In this document: piece by piece, positions 24,946 through 32,840 of the stretch
Layout: every line of letters begins with the position of its first letter
Numbering within the stretch: the first letter of the stretch is position 1
Position numbers and translations under genes: made by a program
Notes under the pieces: model-generated
What the model saw: the letters and a program-made list of their open reading frames with translations, nothing else
Databases searched by the model: none
What the model was told of the DNA's origin: nothing
NCBI RefSeq assembly: GCF_049803835.1
Contig: NZ_JBNAGK010000011.1
Span: 176,897 to 240,896, forward strand
DNA: 64,000 nt
Origin: Pacificoceanicola sp049803835
Lineage (GTDB): Bacteria > Pseudomonadota > Alphaproteobacteria > Rhodobacterales > Rhodobacteraceae
Direction of reading: 5' to 3'

Positions 24946-25743
24946 CTACCAGGCCTCCGAGGTGCCGAAGGCGCAGATCGCCGTCAGTTCCTCGAACGTC
25001 CCGGGACCGGCACCGAGCACCGGTGCGGGTTTGGCGAAGGCTTCGCCGGTCGGGAACGGGCGCACGCGCCCGCCCGCTTCCAGGATCAACGCATAGGCCG
25101 CCATGCAGTCCCAAGCACTCATCCGGGGTTCGGCATAGCCGACGAGCCGTCCTGCCGCGACCCAGGCCAGCATCAGCGCGCCGGACCCGTAGCGCGTCCA
25201 GCTCGATCCCGCCTCCATCAGGTCCGCCAGCATCTGGCCAACCCGGTCAGAGGCCACCCGGTCGTTCGCTCCGATGCCGAGCAGGCCGGAGCGCAGGTCG
25301 CCCGGCATGACCCGCATCGGCGCACCGTTGAGGAAGGCCCCCTGCCCCCGCGCCGCAACGAAGGTCTCGCCGAGCACCGGCGCCACGATCACGCCGAGTG
25401 CCGGACCGTCCGCATCGTGACCGCCGATGGAGACGCACCACCCCGGCAGGCCGTTGAGATAGGGCGCGGTGCCGTCGATCGGGTCGATCACCCAGGTGAA
25501 CCCGGAGGTTCCCTGCGACAAGCCATGCTCCTCGCCCAGTTGCGCGTCTTGGGGGAAGGCGCGGGCCAGGGCATCGCGGATCAACGTCTCGACGTTGCGG
25601 TCGGCTTCCGAGACAAGGTCCGTCACGTGCCGCTTCGTCTCGATCGCCAAGGCGTCACGCCGGGTGAAGTAGTCCAGAGCCATCGCCCCGGCGTCCCGCG
25701 CCACCTGCTCGGCCACTGCCAGCCGTTCGGTCAAATCCATCAT
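24946..25743 (-). CDS. Inositol-monophosphatase-family phosphatase
   Basis: The 265-residue protein has the IMPase metal site: LGEEHG (69-74), WVIDPIDGTAPYLNG (84-98) and, near the C-terminus, SAWDCMAAYALILEAGG. Such enzymes hydrolyse inositol phosphate, histidinol phosphate, 3'-phosphoadenosine phosphate or related esters. The gene ends the leftward ABC operon (start overlaps the ATPase stop as ATGA), so it may process the phosphoester imported by that system. The substrate cannot be set from sequence alone. Confidence 0.87.
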   Translation of the reverse strand: MMDLTERLAVAEQVARDAGAMALDYFTRRDALAIETKRHVTDLVSEADRNVETLIRDALARAFPQDAQLGEEHGLSQGTSGFTWVIDPIDGTAPYLNGLPGWCVSIGGHDADGPALGVIVAPVLGETFVAARGQGAFLNGAPMRVMPGDLRSGLLGIGANDRVASDRVGQMLADLMEAGSSWTRYGSGALMLAWVAAGRLVGYAEPRMSAWDCMAAYALILEAGGRVRPFPTGEAFAKPAPVLGAGPGTFEELTAICAFGTSEAW

Positions 25744-26798
25744 GCCTCTCCCGGGATGAGCGCCAGCCCGCGCGGGCGCAGGTCGAGCACCACGGCCGTA
25801 CCCACGGACAACGGCCGGTCGCTTTCGTCATCGACAACAAAGATCCGCCCGAGCGCCCCGTCGATTTCATATTCCACGTGGTCGCCAAGGTAGGCCGAGG
25901 ACGCAACCGTGCCGCGCACCCCGGCGCCATCGGTGCGAACCCTGGCCGCATTGGCCCGCATGGACAGGCGCGCCGGACCTTCCCGCAGGCCCCGCGCCGG
26001 GAGCGACAGCACGACGCCGCCGACATCCACCTGTGCCGTGTCGCCGGACACCGAGAGGATCCGGCCCTCGATCACATTCGCCTCGCCGATGAAATCCGCG
26101 ATGAACTCCGAGGCCGGGGCCTCGTAGAGCTCGCGGGGTGTGCCGACCTGAGCCACCACGCCGCCCTTCATCACCACGATCCGGTCGGAGACCGCAAGCG
26201 CCTCCTCCTGGTCGTGGGTGACATAGACCGCCGTGAAGCCGAGCCGTTGCTGCAACTCGCGGATTTCCGTGCGCACCCGGCGGCGAAGACGGGCGTCGAG
26301 GTTGGAGAGCGGCTCGTCCAGCAGCAACACCTGCGGCTCCAGCACCAGCGCCCGCGCCACCGCAACCCGCTGCTGCTGCCCGCCGGACAATTCCGCCGGC
26401 AGCCGCACACCGAGACCGTCGAGCCCGACCAGCGCCAAGGCCTCCCCTGCCCTCTCCCGCGCTTCCGCGGCCTTCATGCTGCCGGCTTCGAGACCATAGG
26501 CGACGTTCTGCGCCACGCTCATATGCGGGAACAATGCGTAGCTCTGGAACACCATCGACACGTCGCGCCGGTCCGCAGGCAGACGCGTGACGTCCTGACC
26601 GCCGATGAGGATGCTGCCTTTTGTCGGACTCTCCAGCCCTGCCAGCATCCGCAGCGTCGTCGTCTTGCCGCAGCCCGACGGGCCGAGCAACGTGACCAGT
26701 TCCCCCGGCGCGATGCTCAGCGACAGGTCCGGGATTGCCGTGAACTGTCCGAATGTCTTGACCACGTTACGGAATTCCACCGCGCCTCTCTGTGTCAT
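25740..26798 (-). CDS. ABC transporter ATP-binding protein (FbpC/PotA/AEP type)
   Basis: A 352-residue ATPase with Walker A GPSGCGKTT, Q-loop FQSYALFPHMSVAQNVAYGLE, signature LSGGQQQRVAVARALVLEP, Walker B LLLDEPLSNLDARLR, and a C-terminal TOBE domain (SMRANAARVRTDG). The family covers iron(III), putrescine, sulfate and 2-aminoethylphosphonate importers. It serves the fused permease encoded upstream (ATGA overlap). With an FbpA-like binding protein and phosphatase in the same operon, an organophosphate or aminophosphonate substrate is more likely than iron, but this is inference. Confidence 0.9.
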   Translation of the reverse strand: MTQRGAVEFRNVVKTFGQFTAIPDLSLSIAPGELVTLLGPSGCGKTTTLRMLAGLESPTKGSILIGGQDVTRLPADRRDVSMVFQSYALFPHMSVAQNVAYGLEAGSMKAAEARERAGEALALVGLDGLGVRLPAELSGGQQQRVAVARALVLEPQVLLLDEPLSNLDARLRRRVRTEIRELQQRLGFTAVYVTHDQEEALAVSDRIVVMKGGVVAQVGTPRELYEAPASEFIADFIGEANVIEGRILSVSGDTAQVDVGGVVLSLPARGLREGPARLSMRANAARVRTDGAGVRGTVASSAYLGDHVEYEIDGALGRIFVVDDESDRPLSVGTAVVLDLRPRGLALIPGEA

Positions 26799-28969
26799 GC
26801 CTTGACCTCCCGGGCCCGCCCGATGCGCCTCTCCCCGACCAGCACCTGGAACCCGCCGATGACCGAGATCATCACGAGGATCAGGACGGAGGAATAGGCG
26901 ATTGCGATGCCGTATTCACCATTCTCGACAAGGCCGACGATATAGGCCGTTGCCATGTTGTATTTCGCACTGACCAGGAAGATCACCGCGCTGATGGAGG
27001 TGATCGCCCGCACGAAGCTGTAGACCAGCGCGGCCAGGATCGCCGGGCGCATCAGCGGCAGGATCACCTTGCGCATGGTGCGCGCGGAGCCTGCGCCGAG
27101 GGTCAGGGAGGCCTCGTCGAGCGATCCGTCGAGCTGCGCCATCGCCGCCACGCCGCCGCGCACGCCGACGGGCATGTTGCGGAAGACGAAACAGGCGATG
27201 AGGATTGCCGCCGTGCCGGTCATCTGCAGCGGCGGCAGGTTGAAGGCCATGATGTAGCTGATGCCGATGACCGTGCCGGGAATGGCGAAGCTCATCATCA
27301 GCGCGAACTCGAAGACCGACCGCCCCGGGAAACGCTGGCGCACGATGAGCCAGGCGGTCAGCAGGCCCACGGCGGCGGTCAGAGGCGCGGCAATGAGGGC
27401 GATCTCCATGGTTGTCCAGAAGCTGTCCCAGGCGACGCCGGTCCAGGCAAAGCCGTCCGTCAGCGTGACACCGAACGCACGGATGTAATGCTCGAAGGTG
27501 AGCGAGTGATCGAGGCCCCATGTCGTCACGAAACCGCCAAAGAGGATCATCGCGTAGACCGTGACGGTAAAGAGCGCCCAGACCACCGCAATCGTGATGA
27601 CCGGCCAGGCCACGCGGCGCGGCAGTTGCGCATGTCGGCCGCCGTCACCCTTGCCGGTAACCGTCGCGAAGTTGCGGCCCGACAGCCAGAGCCGTTGTGC
27701 AAGGAAGGCGGAGAGGGTGAAGACCAGCAGGACCGAGGCGAGGACCGCGGCGCGTGCCGGATCGTTCTGCGCACCCACGACGGCAAAGAAGATCTCCGTC
27801 GACAGGACGCCGCCAGACCCGCCAAGGACCAGCGGGTTGCCGAAATCCGCCATCGACTCGATGAAGCCGATCAGGAAGGCATTCGCCAGCCCCGGCGCCA
27901 TCAGCGGCAGGGACACCTTTCGGAAGGTGCGCCAACGGTCCGAGCGCAGCGTCTGGCTCGCCTCTTCCATGGAGGGCGAGATGCCTTCGACCACGCCGAT
28001 CAGCACGAGGAAGGAAATCGGGGTAAACGACAGCATCTGCGCAATCCAGATGCCGGTCAGGCCGTAAAGCCAGCGGCCAAGTTCGTATCCGGTTGCCGCC
28101 TCGATCCATTGGGTCAGCGTGCCTTGCCGCCCGAGCAACATGGTCAACGCGAGCCCAACCACGAAGGGCGGCGTGATGATCGGCAGGACGGTCAGCAGCC
28201 GCAGCGATCCCTTGAAGCGGAATCCGGTGCGCGTCGCCACAAGGGCAAAGACGAGGCCGAGCAGCGTCGAGCCGGTTGCGGTGCAGATGGCCAGGAAGAA
28301 GGTCCGCCAGGCCACGCCGCAATTGCCACCGGTCAGGCAGGCGAGCGACCAGATCTTCGGATCGAAGATATTGTTTCGAACCCCCTCCGAGGTGAAGGAG
28401 CCGTCGAAGTCCTGGAACGCGCCGGTGAACATGGAGACCAGCGGGTAGAAGACGAAGACCGCGACCAGGAGAACCAGCAGCGTAATCGACCCGAGGACAA
28501 AGGCATCCCCTTTGAGCGCGCCGCGTTCCGCAGCGCCGAACGCAACCATGAGCGCGAAGGCGATGCCGAGAGCGATGGCCCCCGCGCCGAATGCTTGCTG
28601 CCCGGCCACGTCACCGAAGAGCGTTTCAAGCAAGCCCCAGTTCCAGCCGCGCAGGCCGATGGACAACCCTTCGACAAGCAACCAGCCAAGGCCCGCCATG
28701 CCTGCAAACGCCAGTGCCCTGCCCCGCTCTCCCGGCTGGCGCGCCAACCGCAGGTAAGCCGCGAAGGCGAGCAGGAGCAGGAGCGGCCAAAGCTGCCAGC
28801 GCCCGGTGAGGGCCTGCACCAGGCCCGGCCAGAGTTTGTCCGAGCCGACGACATCTGCCACCCACTCGAAGGTAAAGAAACCGGACCGTACGCGGTACCA
28901 CGGCAGCAGCAAGAGCGCGAGCATGCTGCCCACAAGGACCAGGTCGAGCCTGCGGTTGTCAGTGTTCAT
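26795..28969 (-). CDS. Fused two-domain ABC transporter permease (FbpB-like)
   Basis: The 724-residue membrane protein has two permease halves, each with an EAA-type loop: GISPSMEEASQTLRSDRWRTFRKVSLPLMAPGL and LDGSLDEASLTLGAGSARTMRKVILPLMRPAIL. An extra N-terminal block of about four helices precedes the first half. This double architecture is normal for FbpB and for some 2-aminoethylphosphonate importers. An in-frame ATG at 29014 lies within an intergenic hairpin, so I chose 28969. The ATPase gene overlaps its stop by four bases. Confidence 0.9.
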   Translation of the reverse strand: MNTDNRRLDLVLVGSMLALLLLPWYRVRSGFFTFEWVADVVGSDKLWPGLVQALTGRWQLWPLLLLLAFAAYLRLARQPGERGRALAFAGMAGLGWLLVEGLSIGLRGWNWGLLETLFGDVAGQQAFGAGAIALGIAFALMVAFGAAERGALKGDAFVLGSITLLVLLVAVFVFYPLVSMFTGAFQDFDGSFTSEGVRNNIFDPKIWSLACLTGGNCGVAWRTFFLAICTATGSTLLGLVFALVATRTGFRFKGSLRLLTVLPIITPPFVVGLALTMLLGRQGTLTQWIEAATGYELGRWLYGLTGIWIAQMLSFTPISFLVLIGVVEGISPSMEEASQTLRSDRWRTFRKVSLPLMAPGLANAFLIGFIESMADFGNPLVLGGSGGVLSTEIFFAVVGAQNDPARAAVLASVLLVFTLSAFLAQRLWLSGRNFATVTGKGDGGRHAQLPRRVAWPVITIAVVWALFTVTVYAMILFGGFVTTWGLDHSLTFEHYIRAFGVTLTDGFAWTGVAWDSFWTTMEIALIAAPLTAAVGLLTAWLIVRQRFPGRSVFEFALMMSFAIPGTVIGISYIMAFNLPPLQMTGTAAILIACFVFRNMPVGVRGGVAAMAQLDGSLDEASLTLGAGSARTMRKVILPLMRPAILAALVYSFVRAITSISAVIFLVSAKYNMATAYIVGLVENGEYGIAIAYSSVLILVMISVIGGFQVLVGERRIGRAREVKA

Positions 28970-28989
28970 AGGAAAGTCCGGAAAATCGT

Positions 28990-29017
28990 GGGTTGCGCGA
29001 TCCTGGCCGCGCAACCC
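28990..29017 (-). terminator. Intercistronic hairpin between binding-protein and permease genes
   Basis: A perfect 10-bp stem, GGGTTGCGCG (28990-28999) with CGCGCAACCC (29008-29017), has an eight-base loop and sits in the 57-base gap after the binding-protein stop. No T-run is present. It probably stabilises the binding-protein message or lowers read-through to the permease. Confidence 0.65.
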
Positions 29018-29026
29018 GGGGTTCCC

Positions 29027-30049
29027 TTACTGAAGCGGCAGGCTGCCGATCTCGGCATCCCAGCGGGCTAACAGCGCCTTGCGCCGCTCTGCGCTGCCAT
29101 ACTCCGCAAAGTCGTAGTCGATCAGCTTGATCTTCGACAGGTCCGGCGCCTCCTTCGGCGGCGTGGCCGAAGCGTTGGACGGGATCTGGAATGATCCGGC
29201 GGACGGCATCATGTTCTGCACCTCAGGGGTGAGCACCCAGTCGTAGAAGACCTTGGCTTCCGCCTCGTTCTGCGCGCCCTCGACCATCGACATGGAGCCG
29301 ATCTCGTATCCGGTGCCCTCGCAGGGCGAGCCGACCTCTACCGGGAAGCCCTCGACCGCCTGCGCCACCGCGTCATGCTGGAATACGATGCCGAGGCCGG
29401 TTTCGCCCCGCGCCGCCGCCTTGACCGGGGCGCTGCCCGACTTGGTGTACTGCGAGACGTTGGCGTGCATCTTCTTGAGGAAGTCGAAAGCCTCGTCCTC
29501 GCCCATGATCTGCACCAATGTCGCGAGCGTGGTGTAGGCCGTGCCGGAGGAATTCGGATCGGCGATCTGGATCTCGCCTTTCAGCGCCGGGTTCAGCAGG
29601 TCGGACCAGCATTGCGGTGCGGCAATACCTTTCTTCTCGAAGATGTCCTTGTTGAACCCCCAGCCGAGCGCGCCGGAATAGACCCCGACCGTGTGATAAT
29701 TGGACGTGGCCGCCTGCTGTTGCGCCCAGGGCTGGAGTTTGTCCAGCATCTCCGACTTGTACTCCGCCGTCAGCCCATCGGCGGCCGCCTGCAAATGCGG
29801 ATCACCAGTGCCGCCCCACCACAAGTCCGTCTGTGGATTGCGTGCCTCGGCGCGGATCTTGGCATAAGCCTCGCCCGACGACAGGCGCACCATGTTGACG
29901 TCGATGTCGGAGTGGCTGGCCTCGAATTCGCTTACCAGCTTCTCGCAGATCACCACGTCCGCCGAACAGATCAGGTTCAGTTCACCGGCCATCGCCGCAA
30001 CGGGAAACAGGACAACCCCGCCCAGAAGGGCGCATTTCAATGTCTTCAT
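29027..30049 (-). CDS. FbpA-like ABC substrate-binding protein
   Basis: A 340-residue periplasmic protein with signal peptide (ALLGGVVLFPVAAMAG). The mature start ELNLICSADVVICEKLVSEFEASH, then AEARNPQTDLWWGGTGDPHLQAA and GETGLGIVFQHDAVAQAVEG, match the FbpA/AfuA and 2-aminoethylphosphonate binding-protein group. The iron-binding tyrosine pair typical of FbpA is not evident, favouring another ligand. GGGAGGA sits five bases before ATG 30049, better than the adjacent ATG 30052. It is the first gene of the leftward operon and is divergent from the LacI gene. Confidence 0.87.
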   Translation of the reverse strand: MKTLKCALLGGVVLFPVAAMAGELNLICSADVVICEKLVSEFEASHSDIDVNMVRLSSGEAYAKIRAEARNPQTDLWWGGTGDPHLQAAADGLTAEYKSEMLDKLQPWAQQQAATSNYHTVGVYSGALGWGFNKDIFEKKGIAAPQCWSDLLNPALKGEIQIADPNSSGTAYTTLATLVQIMGEDEAFDFLKKMHANVSQYTKSGSAPVKAAARGETGLGIVFQHDAVAQAVEGFPVEVGSPCEGTGYEIGSMSMVEGAQNEAEAKVFYDWVLTPEVQNMMPSAGSFQIPSNASATPPKEAPDLSKIKLIDYDFAEYGSAERRKALLARWDAEIGSLPLQ

Positions 30050-30092
30050 CATATCCTCCCTGGCTCCCCCGGTGGACCCGGGGGCACTGTTT

Positions 30093-30106
30093 TGCACAGC
30101 TGTGCA
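30093..30106. promoter_or_regulatory. Palindromic operator 1 (LacI-type)
   Basis: TGCACAGCTGTGCA is a perfect 14-bp palindrome about 44 bases upstream of the binding-protein start. It shares TTGCACAG with a second site at 30180-30195. It has the size and symmetry of a LacI-family operator. Confidence 0.6.
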
Positions 30107-30179
30107 TCAGCGTGTCTTTCGAATCACAAGTTGTCAACAAATCTTCACATAGGTATTGTTAGATTGGCGAACTGACGAC

Positions 30180-30195
30180 TTGCACAGGATTGCAA
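30180..30195. promoter_or_regulatory. Palindromic operator 2 (LacI-type)
   Basis: TTGCA-caggat-TGCAA lies immediately before the LacI start codon at 30201. It resembles the site at 30093-30106 and lies 87 bases from it, so one regulator could bind both and loop the divergent promoter while controlling its own gene. Confidence 0.5.
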
Positions 30196-30200
30196 ACCAT

Positions 30201-31199
30201 ATGGCCAAACGACAGGTCAGCGCCCGCGACGTTGCGGAACTCGCCGGCGTTTCCCGCGCGGCCGTGTCGCGGGCCTTCACGCCCGGCGCTTCCATCGCGC
30301 GGGAGACGCGGGCCCGGATCGAGGCCGCCGCCGAGGAGCTGGGCTACCAGGTCAACCACCTTGCCCGCGGCCTCATCACGTCGAGCACCGGTCTCGTGGC
30401 CCTGATTGCCGCCGAGGTGAACACACCCTATCGCTCCGCGCTGCTCGCGGCGCTCACCGAACAGCTGCAGGCGGATGGCAAGGTCGGCATCCTGATCAAC
30501 ACCGACCGATCCGACGACAGCGTGGCCAAGGCGTTGCGACAGGCCATCGCCTATCGAACCGACGCGGCCATCGTCCTGTCGGGGATGCCGGACAGTTCAC
30601 TCGCCGAAACCTGCCGGCGCAATGGTATGAAACTCGTGTTGATCAACCGCGACGAGGAACGGCCCGGTTCGCTGATGATCCGCGTCGGCGATGCGGACGC
30701 CGGGCGACAGGCCTTCGCCGCACTCCGCGCCGCCGGATGCCATCGCATTGCCCTTGCCAATTCCAAAGCCGGCACCGCCAGTCTCGATGACCGCGCGCGT
30801 GGCTTCCGCGAGGCCGCAGCGGACGCCGGTGTGCCGATTTTGGAAGAGGCGCTCGGCGCTACCGCCTATCAGACCGGCCTCGACCTCGGCACCCGGCTGC
30901 TGAGCCGCACCGACCGCCCCGATGGGGTGTTCTGCACCACGGACCTGATTGCCTGCGGTTTCATGGACGCGGCGCGGAGGCGACTGCGGCTGCGCGTGCC
31001 GCAGGATCTGTCCGTGATCGGGTTCGACGACATCGACCAGGCCGGATGGGAATCCTACGCACTGACCACCTTCCGGCAGCCGGTGCGCAAAATCGCCCGT
31101 GCGGCAGTTCAGGGCCTCGCCGCCCCCGCAACGGACGCGCCGCAACAGCGCGTCGTCCTGACAAGCCGGATGGTCTGGCGGGGAACGGTGAAATCCTGA
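30201..31199 (+). CDS. LacI-family transcriptional regulator
   Basis: A 332-residue LacI protein: the N-terminal HTH SARDVAELAGVSRAAVSRAFTPG (residues 6-28) with the hinge GYQVNHLARGLITSSTGLVALI, then a periplasmic-binding-protein-like effector domain ending with SVIGFDDIDQAGWESYALTTFRQP. I chose ATG 30201; the longer frame starting upstream would cover the operator. It is divergent from the FbpA-like operon, which it very likely controls. It ends 61 bases before the convergent DUF1612-like gene; a weak GGCTCTT/AAGAGCC repeat (31218-31251) stands in that gap. Confidence 0.9.
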   Translation: MAKRQVSARDVAELAGVSRAAVSRAFTPGASIARETRARIEAAAEELGYQVNHLARGLITSSTGLVALIAAEVNTPYRSALLAALTEQLQADGKVGILINTDRSDDSVAKALRQAIAYRTDAAIVLSGMPDSSLAETCRRNGMKLVLINRDEERPGSLMIRVGDADAGRQAFAALRAAGCHRIALANSKAGTASLDDRARGFREAAADAGVPILEEALGATAYQTGLDLGTRLLSRTDRPDGVFCTTDLIACGFMDAARRRLRLRVPQDLSVIGFDDIDQAGWESYALTTFRQPVRKIARAAVQGLAAPATDAPQQRVVLTSRMVWRGTVKS

Positions 31200-31260
31200 C
31201 CCTTGCCGCAAGGGTTCGGCTCTTTGCCCAAGTCACATCCGGGGAAGAGCCCTCTCCGGC

Positions 31261-32340
31261 TCACGCCTCCACCCGGGTCGCGATCCGCCAGAGCCGGAAC
31301 CGCCCCTGTCCGGTGACTTCCCGGACCAGACCCTGATCCGCCATCCAGTTCAGGTTGCGCTGCACGCTCGCGCGGCTTGCTCCCGTCAAGGTTTCGGCCA
31401 TGGGCGCCGAGACGATCGGCCAATCCTTGAAAACCGCCGTCAAGGCCGCAGGGGTCCGGCCCGACAGCGAGGCCATGCGGTCCCTCGCCCGCTCCGCCCA
31501 CTTCTCGACATCGTCCAGATGGCGCATCGCCGTCATGATGGCGTTTTCCATGCCATCCAGCCACCGGGCAAGTCGCACGGAGGGCAAGCCAGCAGCCCGC
31601 AGGCCCGCTGCCCCACCCATCGCCACTGGCGCAAAGACCGCACCGCGTCCCGGCTCTGCCGCAACTCTCGCAACAGTGACGGCGGCCTCGATGCCGGGAC
31701 CATTCTGGCTGAGTCCCGCGAGGCTCCAGAGATGAAACCCCATGCAAGCCCGGGTGATCGGGTGAAGGGACGACGCCGCCTTCATCACGCCAAGCCAGGC
31801 ATCCGCGCGATCCTCGAACCGCTCGGCGTCCTTGTCCAGGCGCTCAGGGTCACGGCGGTCCAGGAACGCCGCGAGATCACTCAAGGGGCCTGGTCCGCCC
31901 TTCAGCCGCCGCACCGCCCAATGCGTGCTCGCCAACGCGTCAACATCCTCCTGGACTCCGGACAGACGCATGGAGGTCCAGAGCGCGAGGCGGTCCGGAC
32001 TCACGCGTTCGCCCGAAAACCAACTGAGGTCTGCCGCCTCGATCAACGCCAGCCTGTGCCGCCACCCAACCGGACCACGCAACAGCCGATCGTCGAGCGC
32101 TCCCAGTCGGCCGGCCACCCGCGCGAGCTGCGCTGCACGAGATGCTTCCGCCTCGGCCCACTCGGCAACAACGGCCCGTTCGTCCGGATCCGCCCGTGGC
32201 CCTTGCAACCAAAGGTCCGGATCATCATCCGAGGGCTCCAGCTCGAACCACGGCGCGTCTGGAGGGGCGCTTTCCCCCGCCTCCACGGCTTTTCGGAGCC
32301 GTTCAGAATCGTCCGGAAAACGGGAGGGTTGCTTTTTCAT
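31261..32340 (-). CDS. RHE_PE00001/DUF1612-like plasmid-associated HTH protein
   Basis: The 359-residue protein is largely helical. Its last 70 residues (RTPAALTAVFKDWPIVSAP through SRASVQRNLNWMADQGLVREV) form a winged-HTH-like segment, as in the DUF1612/HTH-13 family often found beside repABC operons of rhizobial and roseobacter plasmids. The N-terminus is acidic and low-complexity (ERLRKAVEAGESAPPDAPWFELEPSDDDPD is rich in D and E). Function is not established for the family. A 28-bp palindrome lies directly upstream of its start, suggesting autoregulation. Confidence 0.7.
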   Translation of the reverse strand: MKKQPSRFPDDSERLRKAVEAGESAPPDAPWFELEPSDDDPDLWLQGPRADPDERAVVAEWAEAEASRAAQLARVAGRLGALDDRLLRGPVGWRHRLALIEAADLSWFSGERVSPDRLALWTSMRLSGVQEDVDALASTHWAVRRLKGGPGPLSDLAAFLDRRDPERLDKDAERFEDRADAWLGVMKAASSLHPITRACMGFHLWSLAGLSQNGPGIEAAVTVARVAAEPGRGAVFAPVAMGGAAGLRAAGLPSVRLARWLDGMENAIMTAMRHLDDVEKWAERARDRMASLSGRTPAALTAVFKDWPIVSAPMAETLTGASRASVQRNLNWMADQGLVREVTGQGRFRLWRIATRVEA

Positions 32341-32368
32341 ATGCGCAAAATAGAGAACTTTTGCGCAT
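32341..32368. promoter_or_regulatory. Palindrome immediately upstream of the DUF1612-like gene
   Basis: ATGCGCAAAA (32341-32350) and TTTTGCGCAT (32359-32368) form perfect 10-base arms around TAGAGAAC. The repeat abuts the start codon at 32340, so a protein bound there would block promoter or ribosome access. Confidence 0.7.
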
Positions 32369-32840
32369 TACCCAAGAGTTTTCATATGGGAAGCTTTAGC
32401 CGCCGTTGGAACCCACAGCCGGGTAAACCCCTGTCACTGCCATGGACCGAGCAAACCGCCAGTTTCTGTCGCCAGTTGCTCCCCTCTGGCAAGTCCGATT
32501 TACATGCAAGGACACCACGCGGAATCACCGTTTCAACCGTCAGTTTTGCTTCCGGAAACCGGAGTCCTTCCTGTATTGTTGTCCCAAGCGCAGGTTTTTA
32601 TCCAGAGCGGGAAACGTCCGGCCCTCGGCAAATTTTGTCTTGAGTATTCAACAGATTAACAACCAGAGCCCATAGCCTGTGCGTCTAGTGCTGTGGATAA
32701 CTTTTCCACCAAATCTAGATTCTTCTTGCCGGACTCGCATGTTCGTGGCATTCCCATTCTGACGGCAAAACGCGTCAGACGTGGCTTCGACCGTCAGAAT
32801 GATAAAGAGCCTTGGCAAAGGCCATGAGAGGCGGCAGACA
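32369..32840. promoter_or_regulatory. repA upstream region with DnaA-box-like sites and an inverted repeat
   Basis: This gap of about 470 bp shows no convincing gene. On the reverse strand 32692-32700 reads TTATCCACA, a consensus DnaA box; TTATCCAGA at 32598-32606 differs by one base. ATTCTGACGG (32756-32765) and CCGTCAGAAT (32791-32800) are perfect 10-base inverted arms 41 bases before the repA start, the place expected for RepA/RepB autorepression. The stretch 32630-32720 is AT-rich. Confidence 0.55.

Noticed and set aside
26792..29071. A 759-codon open frame on the plus strand across the fused permease gene
   Set aside because: The opposite strand encodes an obvious two-domain ABC permease; the plus-strand translation is highly charged and lacks domains.
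29027..30049. Iron(III)-binding FbpA
   Set aside because: The family fold fits, but the iron-ligating tyrosine pair is not evident and the neighbours are phosphate-related, so no iron role was assigned.
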